A stretch of DNA of 64,000 bases, from positions 124,001 through 188,000 of the forward strand of contig NZ_POWF01000001.1 of the NCBI RefSeq assembly GCF_002895005.1, read 5' to 3'. Shown here in pieces: positions 33,746 through 43,139 of the stretch; position 1 is the first letter of the stretch, and the number at the start of each line of letters is the position of its first letter. The notes beneath the pieces are model-generated. The model made no database searches. It worked only from the letters and a program-made list of their open reading frames with translations, and was not told the origin of the DNA. The stretch is from Hanstruepera neustonica. Lineage in GTDB: Bacteria; Bacteroidota; Bacteroidia; Flavobacteriales; Flavobacteriaceae. The position numbers and the translations under genes were made by a program.

Positions 33746-34815
33746 AATAGTTTTAACTGCCCTTCTTTATATTGTTCGTGAAGTGTTGTATTTAATTTTG
33801 GCATGGCTTTGTCCTTAAAGTATTTGTGCCTAGCCAATTTAATTAAATCATGAATCTGTTTCGCTATTTCGCCTTCTCCTCTCATACGCTTGCCAAACCG
33901 TGAATCGTTTAGTTTACCACCATGACAACTTTCAATTTGATGCAATACTTTATCAGCACGATCAGGCATGGCTTTTTTAATCCACTCTGTGAAAATTTCA
34001 CCTATGGCACCATTTAACCTTACTAAAGTATGCGCAATGGACAAGGCTCCAGCCTCTTGTACTTTTTTTGCCATAGGCAAAATTTCATGACTGTTTATGG
34101 ATGGTATTATTGGCGCCAACATCACATTAACGGGAATCCCATTTTCTGAGAGTACTTTAACAGTTTCTAAACGTTTTTTAATAGTAGCTGTTCTTGGTTC
34201 TAAAACACGTCTTGTTTCTTCGGATAATGACGTGATGGATATATTAACCGCAATTAAATTGTCATTTGCTAATGCTTTTAAAATATCTAAATCTCGAAGT
34301 ATTAGTGCATTTTTGGTGATGATCCCCACTGGATGTTTATACTTTAAAAACACTTTCAAACATTCTCTGGTTATTTCAAACTGTTTTTCGGCTGGTTGAT
34401 AACAGTCTGTGTTTCCTGACATCACTATGGGAAAGGCTTTCCAGTTTTTTCGCTTGATAAATGCTTCCAATAGTTTTGGCGCATCTTTTTTTACCAATAT
34501 GCGTCTTTCAAAATCCAAGCCCGCACTATAACCCCAATATTCATGACTGTTTCTGGCATAGCAATACACACAGCCATGCTCGCAACCTTGATACATATTC
34601 ATGGAATATCCCATGCCTACATCTGGACTGGTAACTTTATTGACTATAGTTTTTGGAAAAACAGGCAGGTATAAGGTTTTATTCTTGTCAGCTTGTTCAC
34701 CCTCCTTGGCACAATACTCTAGAAAATCGTCACGGAGCTCGTGGCTTAATTCAAAAAAACGATTGGGTACATTGTGCTGCGCACCACGCCCTTTTAGGAT
34801 AGACTTGGGATTCAT
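33742..34815 (-). CDS. Radical SAM protein of the PA0069/Rv2578c group
   Basis: The 357-residue protein has the radical SAM iron-sulfur motif CEHGCVYCYAR (CXXXCXXC) near residue 80 and further group features such as PIVMSGNTDCYQPAEK and VNVMLAPIIPSINSHE. These proteins are related to spore photoproduct lyase-like enzymes, but their reaction is not settled. It stands alone on the minus strand. Confidence 0.9.
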   Translation of the reverse strand: MNPKSILKGRGAQHNVPNRFFELSHELRDDFLEYCAKEGEQADKNKTLYLPVFPKTIVNKVTSPDVGMGYSMNMYQGCEHGCVYCYARNSHEYWGYSAGLDFERRILVKKDAPKLLEAFIKRKNWKAFPIVMSGNTDCYQPAEKQFEITRECLKVFLKYKHPVGIITKNALILRDLDILKALANDNLIAVNISITSLSEETRRVLEPRTATIKKRLETVKVLSENGIPVNVMLAPIIPSINSHEILPMAKKVQEAGALSIAHTLVRLNGAIGEIFTEWIKKAMPDRADKVLHQIESCHGGKLNDSRFGKRMRGEGEIAKQIHDLIKLARHKYFKDKAMPKLNTTLHEQYKEGQLKLF

Positions 34816-34923
34816 TTAGCTAATAAATTGTGTGATTATAAAACCTGACACATTAAAATTAGCCATTTTTTAACCCAAAAAATGTTAAAGTAAATTTAGG
34901 TTATCAACAAAAAGCAAATGCAA

Positions 34924-36828
34924 CTAATTATTTATATCTCTTAAAGGGTTTCCTTTCTCTTCAAGATATTTTTCTGCTATCAACCGTGAACCAATAACAT
35001 TTAGATGATAAAAGTCTCTGTAAACTATTTGATTGTTTACTTCATAATCACATTTACCATCATCACACATAACATCTTTTAAATCAATAACTGTAACGGA
35101 TGGAAATCTTCTTTTGATTTCATTTACAATATGTCTTTCTGCATTTTTGGAATATGGAATTAATAAATCCTCTTTCGGAAATTGAACGCCTATTTTGGTT
35201 TTATTCAATTTCATTTTATGAATATTCATTTCACTTGTCATGCCCAAATGATCTATAATCACAACCTTTTTTTTCAATGCTACCAATTCTTCTATGGCTT
35301 CAAGCATTCGATTATAATTTTCTGAATCAATTTTTATAGCGCTCCAAAATGCGGCTACACAAATAACATCTAATGTTTTGGCGTATTCAAACCGTTCGTT
35401 TGCAAAGTCATCGCCAAAATTATTTGGTAAATCTAAATTCCGCAATAAGGGATATCCTGGAACCGAGCTAACATTAAAATATAAATTGGCGTCTTTTGCT
35501 AAAACATCAAGAAAGAAACCCGTATGACAGGCAAAAGAATCGCCTATCAAAATACCATCAACCTTATTTTTGGTTGTCCCTATATTACATGCTTCAAAAT
35601 TTCCAACTCTTAATTTATTATAACAGCCAGACCTTACCTCGTTTGGAAAGTTCTCTCGTTTATCAAACTCTGTTAGATTAGGGAACCTATTGGTAAATCC
35701 ATCATTACCATCAATGACACCATAAATCAAACTAGCAATAATTAAGCTTGGTAATAAAATATATAATAAAGCCTTTGAAAATGTATATTTGAATTTATAC
35801 CGAAAAGGTTGTTCAACAAACTTCCATGAAAAATACGATAACAATATTGTAGCTGCAATAATACTTAAAACCATAGATACTGTTAACTCATAACCCAAGT
35901 ACTTCATAAAGACTATTATTGGCCAATGCCATAAATACATGGAGTAGGACAGCAGCCCTAAAAACACCATGCTCTTTAACTCCAATAAATTATTAACAAC
36001 CCCTTTCGAATCCTTTTCTTTACCCGTCAAAATGACTAACACAGCACCTAAACAAGGCCAAAAGGCATTAAGACCTGGAAAAACACTCATTTTTGTTAGT
36101 ACAATAGACGGTATAATCACTAATAAAATTCCTATAATTGAAATGATGTGATTTGTTGGTTTTGAAAATTTTGGAATTCGGTCCCACAATATGGCTAAAG
36201 TCCCCCCCATTAAAAGTTCAAAAAATCGAGCCGGCAATAAATAATAGGCCATTGACTTGTCCAATCCAGTCATATAGATAGATAACAGAGTAGTTCCTAT
36301 CAAAAGCGCTATCACTGCATATGTTATATTCTTTACATTTAAAAAACGGTGAAGGATATACAGTAAAATAGGCCAAATGATATAATATTGCTCCTCAACA
36401 GACAAAGACCATGTGTGGAGCAATGGCATAAGTTCCGTGTTTCCAACAAAATAATTGTTGTTGGCAGACCATAAATAGAAGTTATTGGTGCTCAACATGG
36501 TATGTAAAACTGTTCGCGAATAACTTTCAAAGTCATCAGCAAACAAAAACAAATATGCTGGTATCGTTACTACTATTAAAACAAAAATCAAAACAGGTAT
36601 AATCCTTTTGATTCTTCTTAAATAAAATTCTTTGAAAGAAAACGAGTTATTGGAAATTTGTTTGTTTATGGAGCTCGTTATCAAATAGCCTGAAATCACA
36701 AAGAATATATCAACACCAATAAACCCACCGGTAAATAATGTAGAATCTACATGATATAGTATTACTAGAAGTACCGAAATTGCCCTTAAACCGTCAATAT
36801 CTGGGCGATAGGTGATAATTTTACTCAT
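34924..36828 (-). CDS. Membrane acyltransferase with SGNH domain (OafA/YrhL type)
   Basis: The 634-residue protein has an Acyltransferase-3 domain (about 1-355) with ten or so membrane helices, opening with YRPDIDGLRAISVLLVILYH and containing FFVISGYLIT and the RIKRI motif. It continues with a periplasmic SGNH-like domain: GDSFACH near 430 supplies the Ser and DFYHLNVIGS near the end the catalytic Asp and His. Such enzymes acetylate surface polysaccharide or LPS. No glycosyltransferase genes are close, so its target is unknown. Confidence 0.92.
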   Translation of the reverse strand: MSKIITYRPDIDGLRAISVLLVILYHVDSTLFTGGFIGVDIFFVISGYLITSSINKQISNNSFSFKEFYLRRIKRIIPVLIFVLIVVTIPAYLFLFADDFESYSRTVLHTMLSTNNFYLWSANNNYFVGNTELMPLLHTWSLSVEEQYYIIWPILLYILHRFLNVKNITYAVIALLIGTTLLSIYMTGLDKSMAYYLLPARFFELLMGGTLAILWDRIPKFSKPTNHIISIIGILLVIIPSIVLTKMSVFPGLNAFWPCLGAVLVILTGKEKDSKGVVNNLLELKSMVFLGLLSYSMYLWHWPIIVFMKYLGYELTVSMVLSIIAATILLSYFSWKFVEQPFRYKFKYTFSKALLYILLPSLIIASLIYGVIDGNDGFTNRFPNLTEFDKRENFPNEVRSGCYNKLRVGNFEACNIGTTKNKVDGILIGDSFACHTGFFLDVLAKDANLYFNVSSVPGYPLLRNLDLPNNFGDDFANERFEYAKTLDVICVAAFWSAIKIDSENYNRMLEAIEELVALKKKVVIIDHLGMTSEMNIHKMKLNKTKIGVQFPKEDLLIPYSKNAERHIVNEIKRRFPSVTVIDLKDVMCDDGKCDYEVNNQIVYRDFYHLNVIGSRLIAEKYLEEKGNPLRDINN

Positions 36829-37120
36829 TTATTAATTTACTCTGAAATATTATACGCTTTACACACAGCATGACCTTAGACAAGAGATTCTAACTGAAAA
36901 TGTGAAACTTAAAATCGGGCAAAAATAGTATTTTTCTGATTAAGAAATCAGTACGTCTTTTTAGACGGCTCAAAAGAGTTGATTTTTCCTGATATTGTAA
37001 TCTAAACCAAAATGGGATATTAACAGACTTGACTTTGTAAATTAAAAAAACGAACTTCGTTAACGTCTGATATAGACAATTAAAAAAGTCCATATCAAGA
37101 TAGTTAAACGAACTTGTAAA
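36829..37120. other. Intergenic region without a convincing gene
   Basis: These 292 bases separate two minus-strand genes. A 67-codon reading frame here (36890-37093) has no family features, no neighbour support and an odd composition, so I do not call it. No clear promoter or terminator was found. Confidence 0.4.
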
Positions 37121-37903
37121 TTACTCTCCTGGAAAATCAGCTTGGCGCTTTTCTAAAAAGGCTGTAGTACCTTCTTTGAAATCAGCAGTGCCAAAACAGT
37201 TTCCAAATTCTGAAATTTCAACATCAAAACCATTTATACCATCTTGATAATTGGCATTAACGGCTTTAATAGCGCCTTTAATGGCAACCGAGGAGTTGCG
37301 CATAATCTTACCAGCGATTTTTTCAGCCAATGGTATCATTTCTTCCTGTGAAGTCACATGATTTACCAATCCGTAACCATGAGCCGTTTGCGCATCAATC
37401 ATTCCTGCAGTCATGACCATTTCCATAGCACGACCCTTGCCAACCAACTGCGGTAAACGCTGTGTACCGCCATAACCTGGAATAACCCCTAATGACACTT
37501 CGGGTAATCCCATTCTGGCATTGTCACTAGCCACTCTAAAATGACAGGCCATTGCCAATTCCAAACCACCGCCTAATGCAAAACCATTTACAGCAGCAAT
37601 TACGGGTGTGCCCAAGTTCTCTACAAAATCGAATAACAATTCCTGACCTTTGGCGGCCAATTTGCCACCATTTTCAACATCAAAATCGGCAAATTCAGAA
37701 ATATCAGCTCCTGCCACAAATGCTTTTTCACCACTTCCTGTTACAATAATAACCTTAACGGCCTTATCTGAATCAGCCGCTTTAAAGGCCTCATGCAATT
37801 CTTGAATGGTCGCTTTGTTCAGCGCATTTAATTTATTAGGTCGGTTAATGGTAATGTAGTTTATGCTGTTTTCGGTTTTCGATAAGATGTTTTCGTAAGT
37901 CAT
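37121..37903 (-). CDS. Enoyl-CoA hydratase/isomerase (crotonase family)
   Basis: The 260-residue protein adds water to 2-enoyl-CoA in fatty acid or amino acid breakdown. It shows the crotonase features: AFVAGADISEFAD, the oxyanion segment GFALGGGLELAMACHFRVA, and LPEVSLGVIPGYGGTQRLP, in which both catalytic-type glutamates (in GGGLELA and PEVSLG) are present. It ends in FLEKRQADFPG as usual. Length is normal, and it sits alone. Confidence 0.93.
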   Translation of the reverse strand: MTYENILSKTENSINYITINRPNKLNALNKATIQELHEAFKAADSDKAVKVIIVTGSGEKAFVAGADISEFADFDVENGGKLAAKGQELLFDFVENLGTPVIAAVNGFALGGGLELAMACHFRVASDNARMGLPEVSLGVIPGYGGTQRLPQLVGKGRAMEMVMTAGMIDAQTAHGYGLVNHVTSQEEMIPLAEKIAGKIMRNSSVAIKGAIKAVNANYQDGINGFDVEISEFGNCFGTADFKEGTTAFLEKRQADFPGE

Positions 37904-37950
37904 TTTTGATTTTGTTTTGGATTTCTGTCTTTGTAGAAACGATAATTATG

Positions 37951-39408
37951 CTATTCTTTAGGGAAGGTTACTTTAAATGTCGTGCCTACACCTTCTTGTG
38001 ATGTAAAGGTAATATTTCCATTATAAGTTTCCACAATATTTTTTACCATGGCCAATCCGAGTCCCATGCCACTGGTTTTGGTGGTGAACTTGGGCTCAAA
38101 TATTTTAGATTTGTTTTTCTCTGAAATACCTCTACCATTGTCGGAAACAATCACATTTACCATATCGCCTTCACTATTGACCTCAACGATTATCTGTGGT
38201 GTTTTATTGCTGTTTTCGGGAAATGCCTGAATACCATTTTTTACTAAATTGGTAACCACACGAATGAGCTGGGTTCTGTCGAACTTGGCAATAATTTGGT
38301 CATCACTTGCTTTAAAGATAATATAATCTTCATTAAAAATATCCAATGCCAACTTCACAATTTTAACCACATTTAAAGTTTCATTCTGTTGTGCAGGCAT
38401 TTTGGCAAAATTTGAAAATGCCGAGGCAATGGAACTCATAGTGTCTATTTGCTGAATCAAGGTTTTACTGAACTCATCTACTTTTTTGGTAATATTCTCA
38501 TCCGTTGGGTCAAACTTTCTTTGGAAACTCTGAACACTCAATCGCATGGGTGTTAGCGGATTTTTGATTTCATGAGCCACCTGTTTGGCCATTTCGCGCC
38601 AAGCTTGTTCACGCTCACTGGTTGCCAATTTTACAGCACTTTCTTCCAACTCATCAATCATGCTATTATAGGAGTTAATAAGCGCCTCAATTTCTTCACT
38701 TGAAGCTCCTATATCTATCTTCTCATTTCGTTTCTCGAAACGGGTCTTACTCATAAAATCACTAACAGTCTTAAGTGATTTGGTAATGTATTTTGAAAGA
38801 AAATAGGCCAATACCACCGCTATGATGAGCATAAGCACATACGCATAACTCAAACGTTCCAAGAATTCGTTAAGTTCCTTATTTAAAAAATCGTCGTCTT
38901 CTAAATAGTGTAAATTTAAGATGGCCAAAGGTTTAAATTTCTTATCCGTAATAATGGAATAGGACGATAAATAGCCTTCTTCATTCTCAATGGTTTTATT
39001 CACATATCTGTGATCCAAGGTATTGGAAACCGTATTTAAGATATTGGCATCCAAACATTTTGGAATGGAATCGGCTGCAAAACTAGCTTTGGACGATTTT
39101 ATCAAACCACCCTCTAAATCATAGAGATTGATTTCCATATTATGAATAGTGGCAATCTCATAAATTTCGTCCTTAAAAATAAGTGGGACATTTTCAGTAG
39201 TGACAGGATAAGTAGTCTCCTTGATAGTATACTCAATACTTGAACGGATGTTCTCTTCCTTGCGCTCTAATCTATCCTGGTGATAATCTCGAGCTTCTTC
39301 ATTGTATTGATAAATGGTAACACCCGCAATAAGTACTGAAGCTAGTAGTACCAGTAGAATCATGGCAATGAAAATGCGAAATCGTAAAGACAGTTTACCT
39401 AGTTTCAT
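37951..39408 (-). CDS. Membrane sensor histidine kinase with HAMP-like domain (NtrY-like)
   Basis: From the ATG at 39408 the protein has 485 residues. Two membrane helices (about 8-30 and 185-205) enclose a periplasmic sensor, followed by a HAMP-like linker, the dimerisation box AHEIKNPLTPMRLSVQSF with the phospho-accepting His, and an HATPase with VTNLVKNGIQAF, VSDNGRGI and GMGLGLAMVKNIVE. The form of the H-box is that of NtrY-like kinases. No response regulator is encoded next to it, so its partner must be elsewhere. The start ten codons upstream is less likely. Confidence 0.9.
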   Translation of the reverse strand: MKLGKLSLRFRIFIAMILLVLLASVLIAGVTIYQYNEEARDYHQDRLERKEENIRSSIEYTIKETTYPVTTENVPLIFKDEIYEIATIHNMEINLYDLEGGLIKSSKASFAADSIPKCLDANILNTVSNTLDHRYVNKTIENEEGYLSSYSIITDKKFKPLAILNLHYLEDDDFLNKELNEFLERLSYAYVLMLIIAVVLAYFLSKYITKSLKTVSDFMSKTRFEKRNEKIDIGASSEEIEALINSYNSMIDELEESAVKLATSEREQAWREMAKQVAHEIKNPLTPMRLSVQSFQRKFDPTDENITKKVDEFSKTLIQQIDTMSSIASAFSNFAKMPAQQNETLNVVKIVKLALDIFNEDYIIFKASDDQIIAKFDRTQLIRVVTNLVKNGIQAFPENSNKTPQIIVEVNSEGDMVNVIVSDNGRGISEKNKSKIFEPKFTTKTSGMGLGLAMVKNIVETYNGNITFTSQEGVGTTFKVTFPKE

Positions 39409-39456
39409 AACTGTTTTGTAGTTGCCTAAATATAGCAATAATCAAGCCAATACATT

Positions 39457-40005
39457 TTAAGCATCTGGATTTTTACTTCTGATGTTTTTGTAAATTTTAA
39501 ATCCAAGCATCAGTAGCATTCCTAAAACGAAAATTCCAATAACACCAAAAATCCAATTAAATGCGCTTTTCAAAATCACCAAGAATACAACGGCAAACAA
39601 AATAAAGGTGGCACCTTCATTCCATAGTCTCATAAAATTAGACGATTTACAAACCTCATCACGCTGCAATTGTTTATAAAACTGATGGGTTTTTAAATGG
39701 TAAATAATCAATAAGACCACAAATCCTAATTTAACATGCATCCACGATTGCTGCAACCACGATGGCACTAAAATAAGTAACCAGACTGCAAAGGCTGTCG
39801 CTAAAATAGCCGATGGCCATGTTATGATATTCCATAAGCGTTTGGCCATAATCTTCAATTGTTTTCCTAAAATTTCTTTTTCGGGTGATGGTTTATGAAA
39901 GGCTTCAATTTGATAAACAAACAATCTTGGAATGTAAAATAATCCAGCAAACCAGGTAATGACAAAAATGAGGTGAAGGGATTTGATGTAGTTGTAGTAC
40001 TCCAT
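39457..40005 (-). CDS. hemJ: HemJ protoporphyrinogen IX oxidase
   Basis: The 182-residue protein has four or five membrane helices and the HemJ opening YIKSLHLIFVITWFAGLFY with the following PRLFVY block, where His and Arg/Tyr residues are conserved. It also contains the helix with MHVKLGFVVLLIIYH. HemJ oxidises protoporphyrinogen IX to protoporphyrin IX, the step before ferrochelatase. Most other heme genes are 4 to 14 kb away in this window, and no hemG or hemY is seen, which supports the assignment over the related CopD label. Its start shares a base with the stop of the upstream BNR-repeat gene. Confidence 0.86.
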   Translation of the reverse strand: MEYYNYIKSLHLIFVITWFAGLFYIPRLFVYQIEAFHKPSPEKEILGKQLKIMAKRLWNIITWPSAILATAFAVWLLILVPSWLQQSWMHVKLGFVVLLIIYHLKTHQFYKQLQRDEVCKSSNFMRLWNEGATFILFAVVFLVILKSAFNWIFGVIGIFVLGMLLMLGFKIYKNIRSKNPDA

Positions 40006-43000
40006 TAATCTTCAATGAATAAATAGTTTAACTGTTTATTATTAAATGCCGTGTTAAAGGCTTTTATTTCTTCTGAAACCAATACATTAAAAGCTTTTAA
40101 TTGTTCTTCAATTTTTGCAGATAATTCATTTTTTACGGCAAGATCTTGATCTGTTGGTGCAAAATCTCCCATGCTAACCAAAGCATTTAAATGGCCTAAT
40201 TTATTAGTTAAACGAATGGGGAAATTCAAAGGATCTTGGGCACTTTGATTTTTAGTTTGATATAGTGCTTTTTCAATTTCTGAAAATTGCTCACGTAGTG
40301 TCTTTGACTTTTCAATTAATTCTAGTACTTGCTCATCATCTTTATATTGCGATTCAAAGGCAGATAATTGCTTATCAATTTTACGAATCTTTTTTATGGT
40401 TTTATGAGACTCATCCAAGGTTTTGTTTACATCTGTAATAAAATCGAATTGTGCTTTCATATCCTCTAGGGAGCTTTCAGACCTGGGATCTGCTAAAATT
40501 GTAAAAGGTTTTGATAACACCTCATCATTAACTTTTAACTCTACTTTATAATTTCCAGGCACAGCTTGCGGACCAGATAAACTCGTCCACCATAAAATCA
40601 TCCCATCTAATTTTTCGGCTCCATCATAAGTCATGTTCCAGTTAAACTGATTCATACCTTTTTTAACTTCTAACTTGTCTTCTTTTTTGTTTTTTGTACT
40701 AAACGTTTTAATGGTATCACCTTTCTGGCCGAAATAAGTTAAACTCACCTCATAATCTTCCTTGTAATCTTTCAAATTGAAATACGTCATTACACCTTTT
40801 GGGTGATTGGTTCCGGCTGTTTTACTGCCTGATCGTCCTGCGCCATCCATTCTGTAGGAGTCTTTTGGTTTAAACAAGAAATTATTATCTGTATTTGAAC
40901 CATAAAGCTGATGTAAAACACTTAAATCATCAATTATCCAAAGACTTCTTCCTTGTGTAGCCACAATTAAATTATTATCCTTAATGGCTAAATCGGTTAT
41001 AGGAACAATAGGTAAATTTAATTGAAACGGTTGCCAGTTTTTCCCATCATTAAACGAGATATACATGCCTGTTTCGGTTCCTGCGTATAACAGGCCTTTT
41101 TGTTTTGGATCTTCTCGGACAACTCTCGTGAAATGTTCAGGATCTATACCATTTGTGATTTTTGTCCACGACTTTCCGTAGTCGGTTGTTTTGTATAAAT
41201 ACGGTTGAAAATCGCCAGTTTTATATTTTGTTCCTGCCACATAACATGTGCCTTCGTCAAAGGCACTAGGTTCAATACTATTAATCATCATCCATTCAGG
41301 CATCCCTTTAGGTGTAATATTTTCCCAAGTTTCGCCTCCATTTTTGGTAATATGAATAAGACCATCATCACTACCAACCCAGATTAAACCTTCTTTCAAA
41401 GGCGATTCTTGAGCTGCAAAAATGGTACAATAATATTCCACTCCTGTGTTGTCTTGAGTGATTGGTCCTCCAGACGATTTCATTTTTTCAGGATCGCTTT
41501 TGGTTAAATCTGGACTAATAATCTTCCATGATTGGCCTTCGTTTTCTGTAACATGACCATACTGCGAAAACGTATATAACCTATCTGAATTATGTCTTGA
41601 AAATATAATTGGAAAATTCCACTGAAAACGATATTTCATCCCTTCAGCTCCATATCCCATAGGATTATCTGGCCAGACATTTATTGCTCTAACCGTTCCC
41701 TTTTTATGATTAACACGCGTTAAAAATCCGCCATAACTTCCACCATATACAATATCATTATCATCAGGGTCTATAGCGATATGTGCCGATTCTCCACCTG
41801 CAGTACTTTCCCAATCGTCTTCAGTAATAGACCAACCATCTGTTCTATGTGGAATTCTTACAGTAGAATTATCTTGCTGTGCTGCATAAATGCGATAAGG
41901 AAAATGATTGTCTGTAGTAACACGATAAAACTGTGAGGTTGGCTGATTATGATAGGTACTCCATGTTTCGCCGCCATCATAAGTTACCTGCGCACCGCCA
42001 TCATCTCCAATTATCATGCGATTTGGATTTTCGGGTGCAATCCACAAATCATGATGATCACCATGTGGAGCATTATACATGTCGAAAGACTTTCCGCCAT
42101 CTGTACTTTTGTGATAACGTACATTTAAAACATAAACCACATCAACATCCTTGGTGTCGGCATACACTCTTGTATAATACCATGCGCGCTGTCTTAATTT
42201 ACGTTCGCTATTCACTTGATTCCAAGTTTCACCGCCATCATCACTCCGGTATAATCCACCTTTATCTTTGTTTTCAACCATGGCCCAAATACGCTGATTA
42301 TTTACTGGAGACACAGTTACACCAATAATACCGAGGGTATCCTTTGGAAAACCTTCGTTCAAAGAAATCTCTTTCCAAGTTTCGCCTTTATCAGTGCTTT
42401 TCCATAACGCAGATCCTTCGCCTCCAGAACTTAAACTGTAAGGTGTACGTTGTACACGCCATGTTGACGCATATAAAATTCTTGGGTTTGTAGGGTCGAC
42501 CAATAGATCAACTACACCAGCATGTTCATTTACAAACAAGGTCTTTCGCCATGTTTTTCCACCATCTTCACTTTTGTAAACACCGCGTTCAGAAGTCGGT
42601 TTATAGATATTTCCTAAAACACCTGCATAAACTACATTATGGTCACTTTGATCAATAGCAATTCGAGGAATATGTCTTGACTTTTCCAGTCCAGTCTGTT
42701 CCCAAGTTTTTCCAGCATCAACACTTTTCCATATCCCGTATCCTGAAGAGACATTGCCACGAACTGTTTTTTCTCCACCTCCAGCATACAACACATTTGG
42801 ATCACTTTTCGAAACTGAAATAGCTCCTATACTTCCACCAAAAAAACCATCTGAAATATTTTCCCATGTACGTCCACCATCTGTTGTTTTCCATACTCCA
42901 CCTCCTGTTGCTCCAAAATAAAATAAGTTTGGTTTATTGGGAACACCTGCTACAGCTGCACTTCTTCCACCGCGAAACGGTCCAAGCAAACGATACTCTA

Positions 43001-43088
43001 AAGCATCGTACTGCGATTCTTCAAATGTTTGCGCTTCAATATTAACAGGTACTAACAGTAGGCATAAAATAACTAATAACAATCGCAT
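40005..43088 (-). CDS. Secreted BNR/VPS10-like beta-propeller protein
   Basis: The 1027-residue protein has a signal peptide (to about residue 19) and at least nine Asp-box repeats of the S/T-x-D-x-G-x-T-W kind, for example TTDGGRTWENI, SEDGGKTWRKT, SDDGGETWNQV, TKNGGETWENI and TTDYGKSWTKI, spread over residues 60-700. This makes one or two sialidase-like or sortilin-type propellers. The C-terminal third has a beta domain and a helical stretch around 880-1000. The group is common in Bacteroidota and is often called glycosyl hydrolase, but no catalytic residues can be pointed out, and function is unknown. Confidence 0.85.
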   Translation of the reverse strand: MRLLLVILCLLLVPVNIEAQTFEESQYDALEYRLLGPFRGGRSAAVAGVPNKPNLFYFGATGGGVWKTTDGGRTWENISDGFFGGSIGAISVSKSDPNVLYAGGGEKTVRGNVSSGYGIWKSVDAGKTWEQTGLEKSRHIPRIAIDQSDHNVVYAGVLGNIYKPTSERGVYKSEDGGKTWRKTLFVNEHAGVVDLLVDPTNPRILYASTWRVQRTPYSLSSGGEGSALWKSTDKGETWKEISLNEGFPKDTLGIIGVTVSPVNNQRIWAMVENKDKGGLYRSDDGGETWNQVNSERKLRQRAWYYTRVYADTKDVDVVYVLNVRYHKSTDGGKSFDMYNAPHGDHHDLWIAPENPNRMIIGDDGGAQVTYDGGETWSTYHNQPTSQFYRVTTDNHFPYRIYAAQQDNSTVRIPHRTDGWSITEDDWESTAGGESAHIAIDPDDNDIVYGGSYGGFLTRVNHKKGTVRAINVWPDNPMGYGAEGMKYRFQWNFPIIFSRHNSDRLYTFSQYGHVTENEGQSWKIISPDLTKSDPEKMKSSGGPITQDNTGVEYYCTIFAAQESPLKEGLIWVGSDDGLIHITKNGGETWENITPKGMPEWMMINSIEPSAFDEGTCYVAGTKYKTGDFQPYLYKTTDYGKSWTKITNGIDPEHFTRVVREDPKQKGLLYAGTETGMYISFNDGKNWQPFQLNLPIVPITDLAIKDNNLIVATQGRSLWIIDDLSVLHQLYGSNTDNNFLFKPKDSYRMDGAGRSGSKTAGTNHPKGVMTYFNLKDYKEDYEVSLTYFGQKGDTIKTFSTKNKKEDKLEVKKGMNQFNWNMTYDGAEKLDGMILWWTSLSGPQAVPGNYKVELKVNDEVLSKPFTILADPRSESSLEDMKAQFDFITDVNKTLDESHKTIKKIRKIDKQLSAFESQYKDDEQVLELIEKSKTLREQFSEIEKALYQTKNQSAQDPLNFPIRLTNKLGHLNALVSMGDFAPTDQDLAVKNELSAKIEEQLKAFNVLVSEEIKAFNTAFNNKQLNYLFIED

Positions 43089-43139
43089 AATTTTTTTTGG
43101 TTTTGGTTAATGAGGACTAAAAATAAGGATTATTAAGCA

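Noticed and set aside
36890-37093. A 67-codon reading frame on the minus strand in an intergenic region
   Set aside because: It has no family motif, no coupling with neighbours and looks like AT-rich chance coding.
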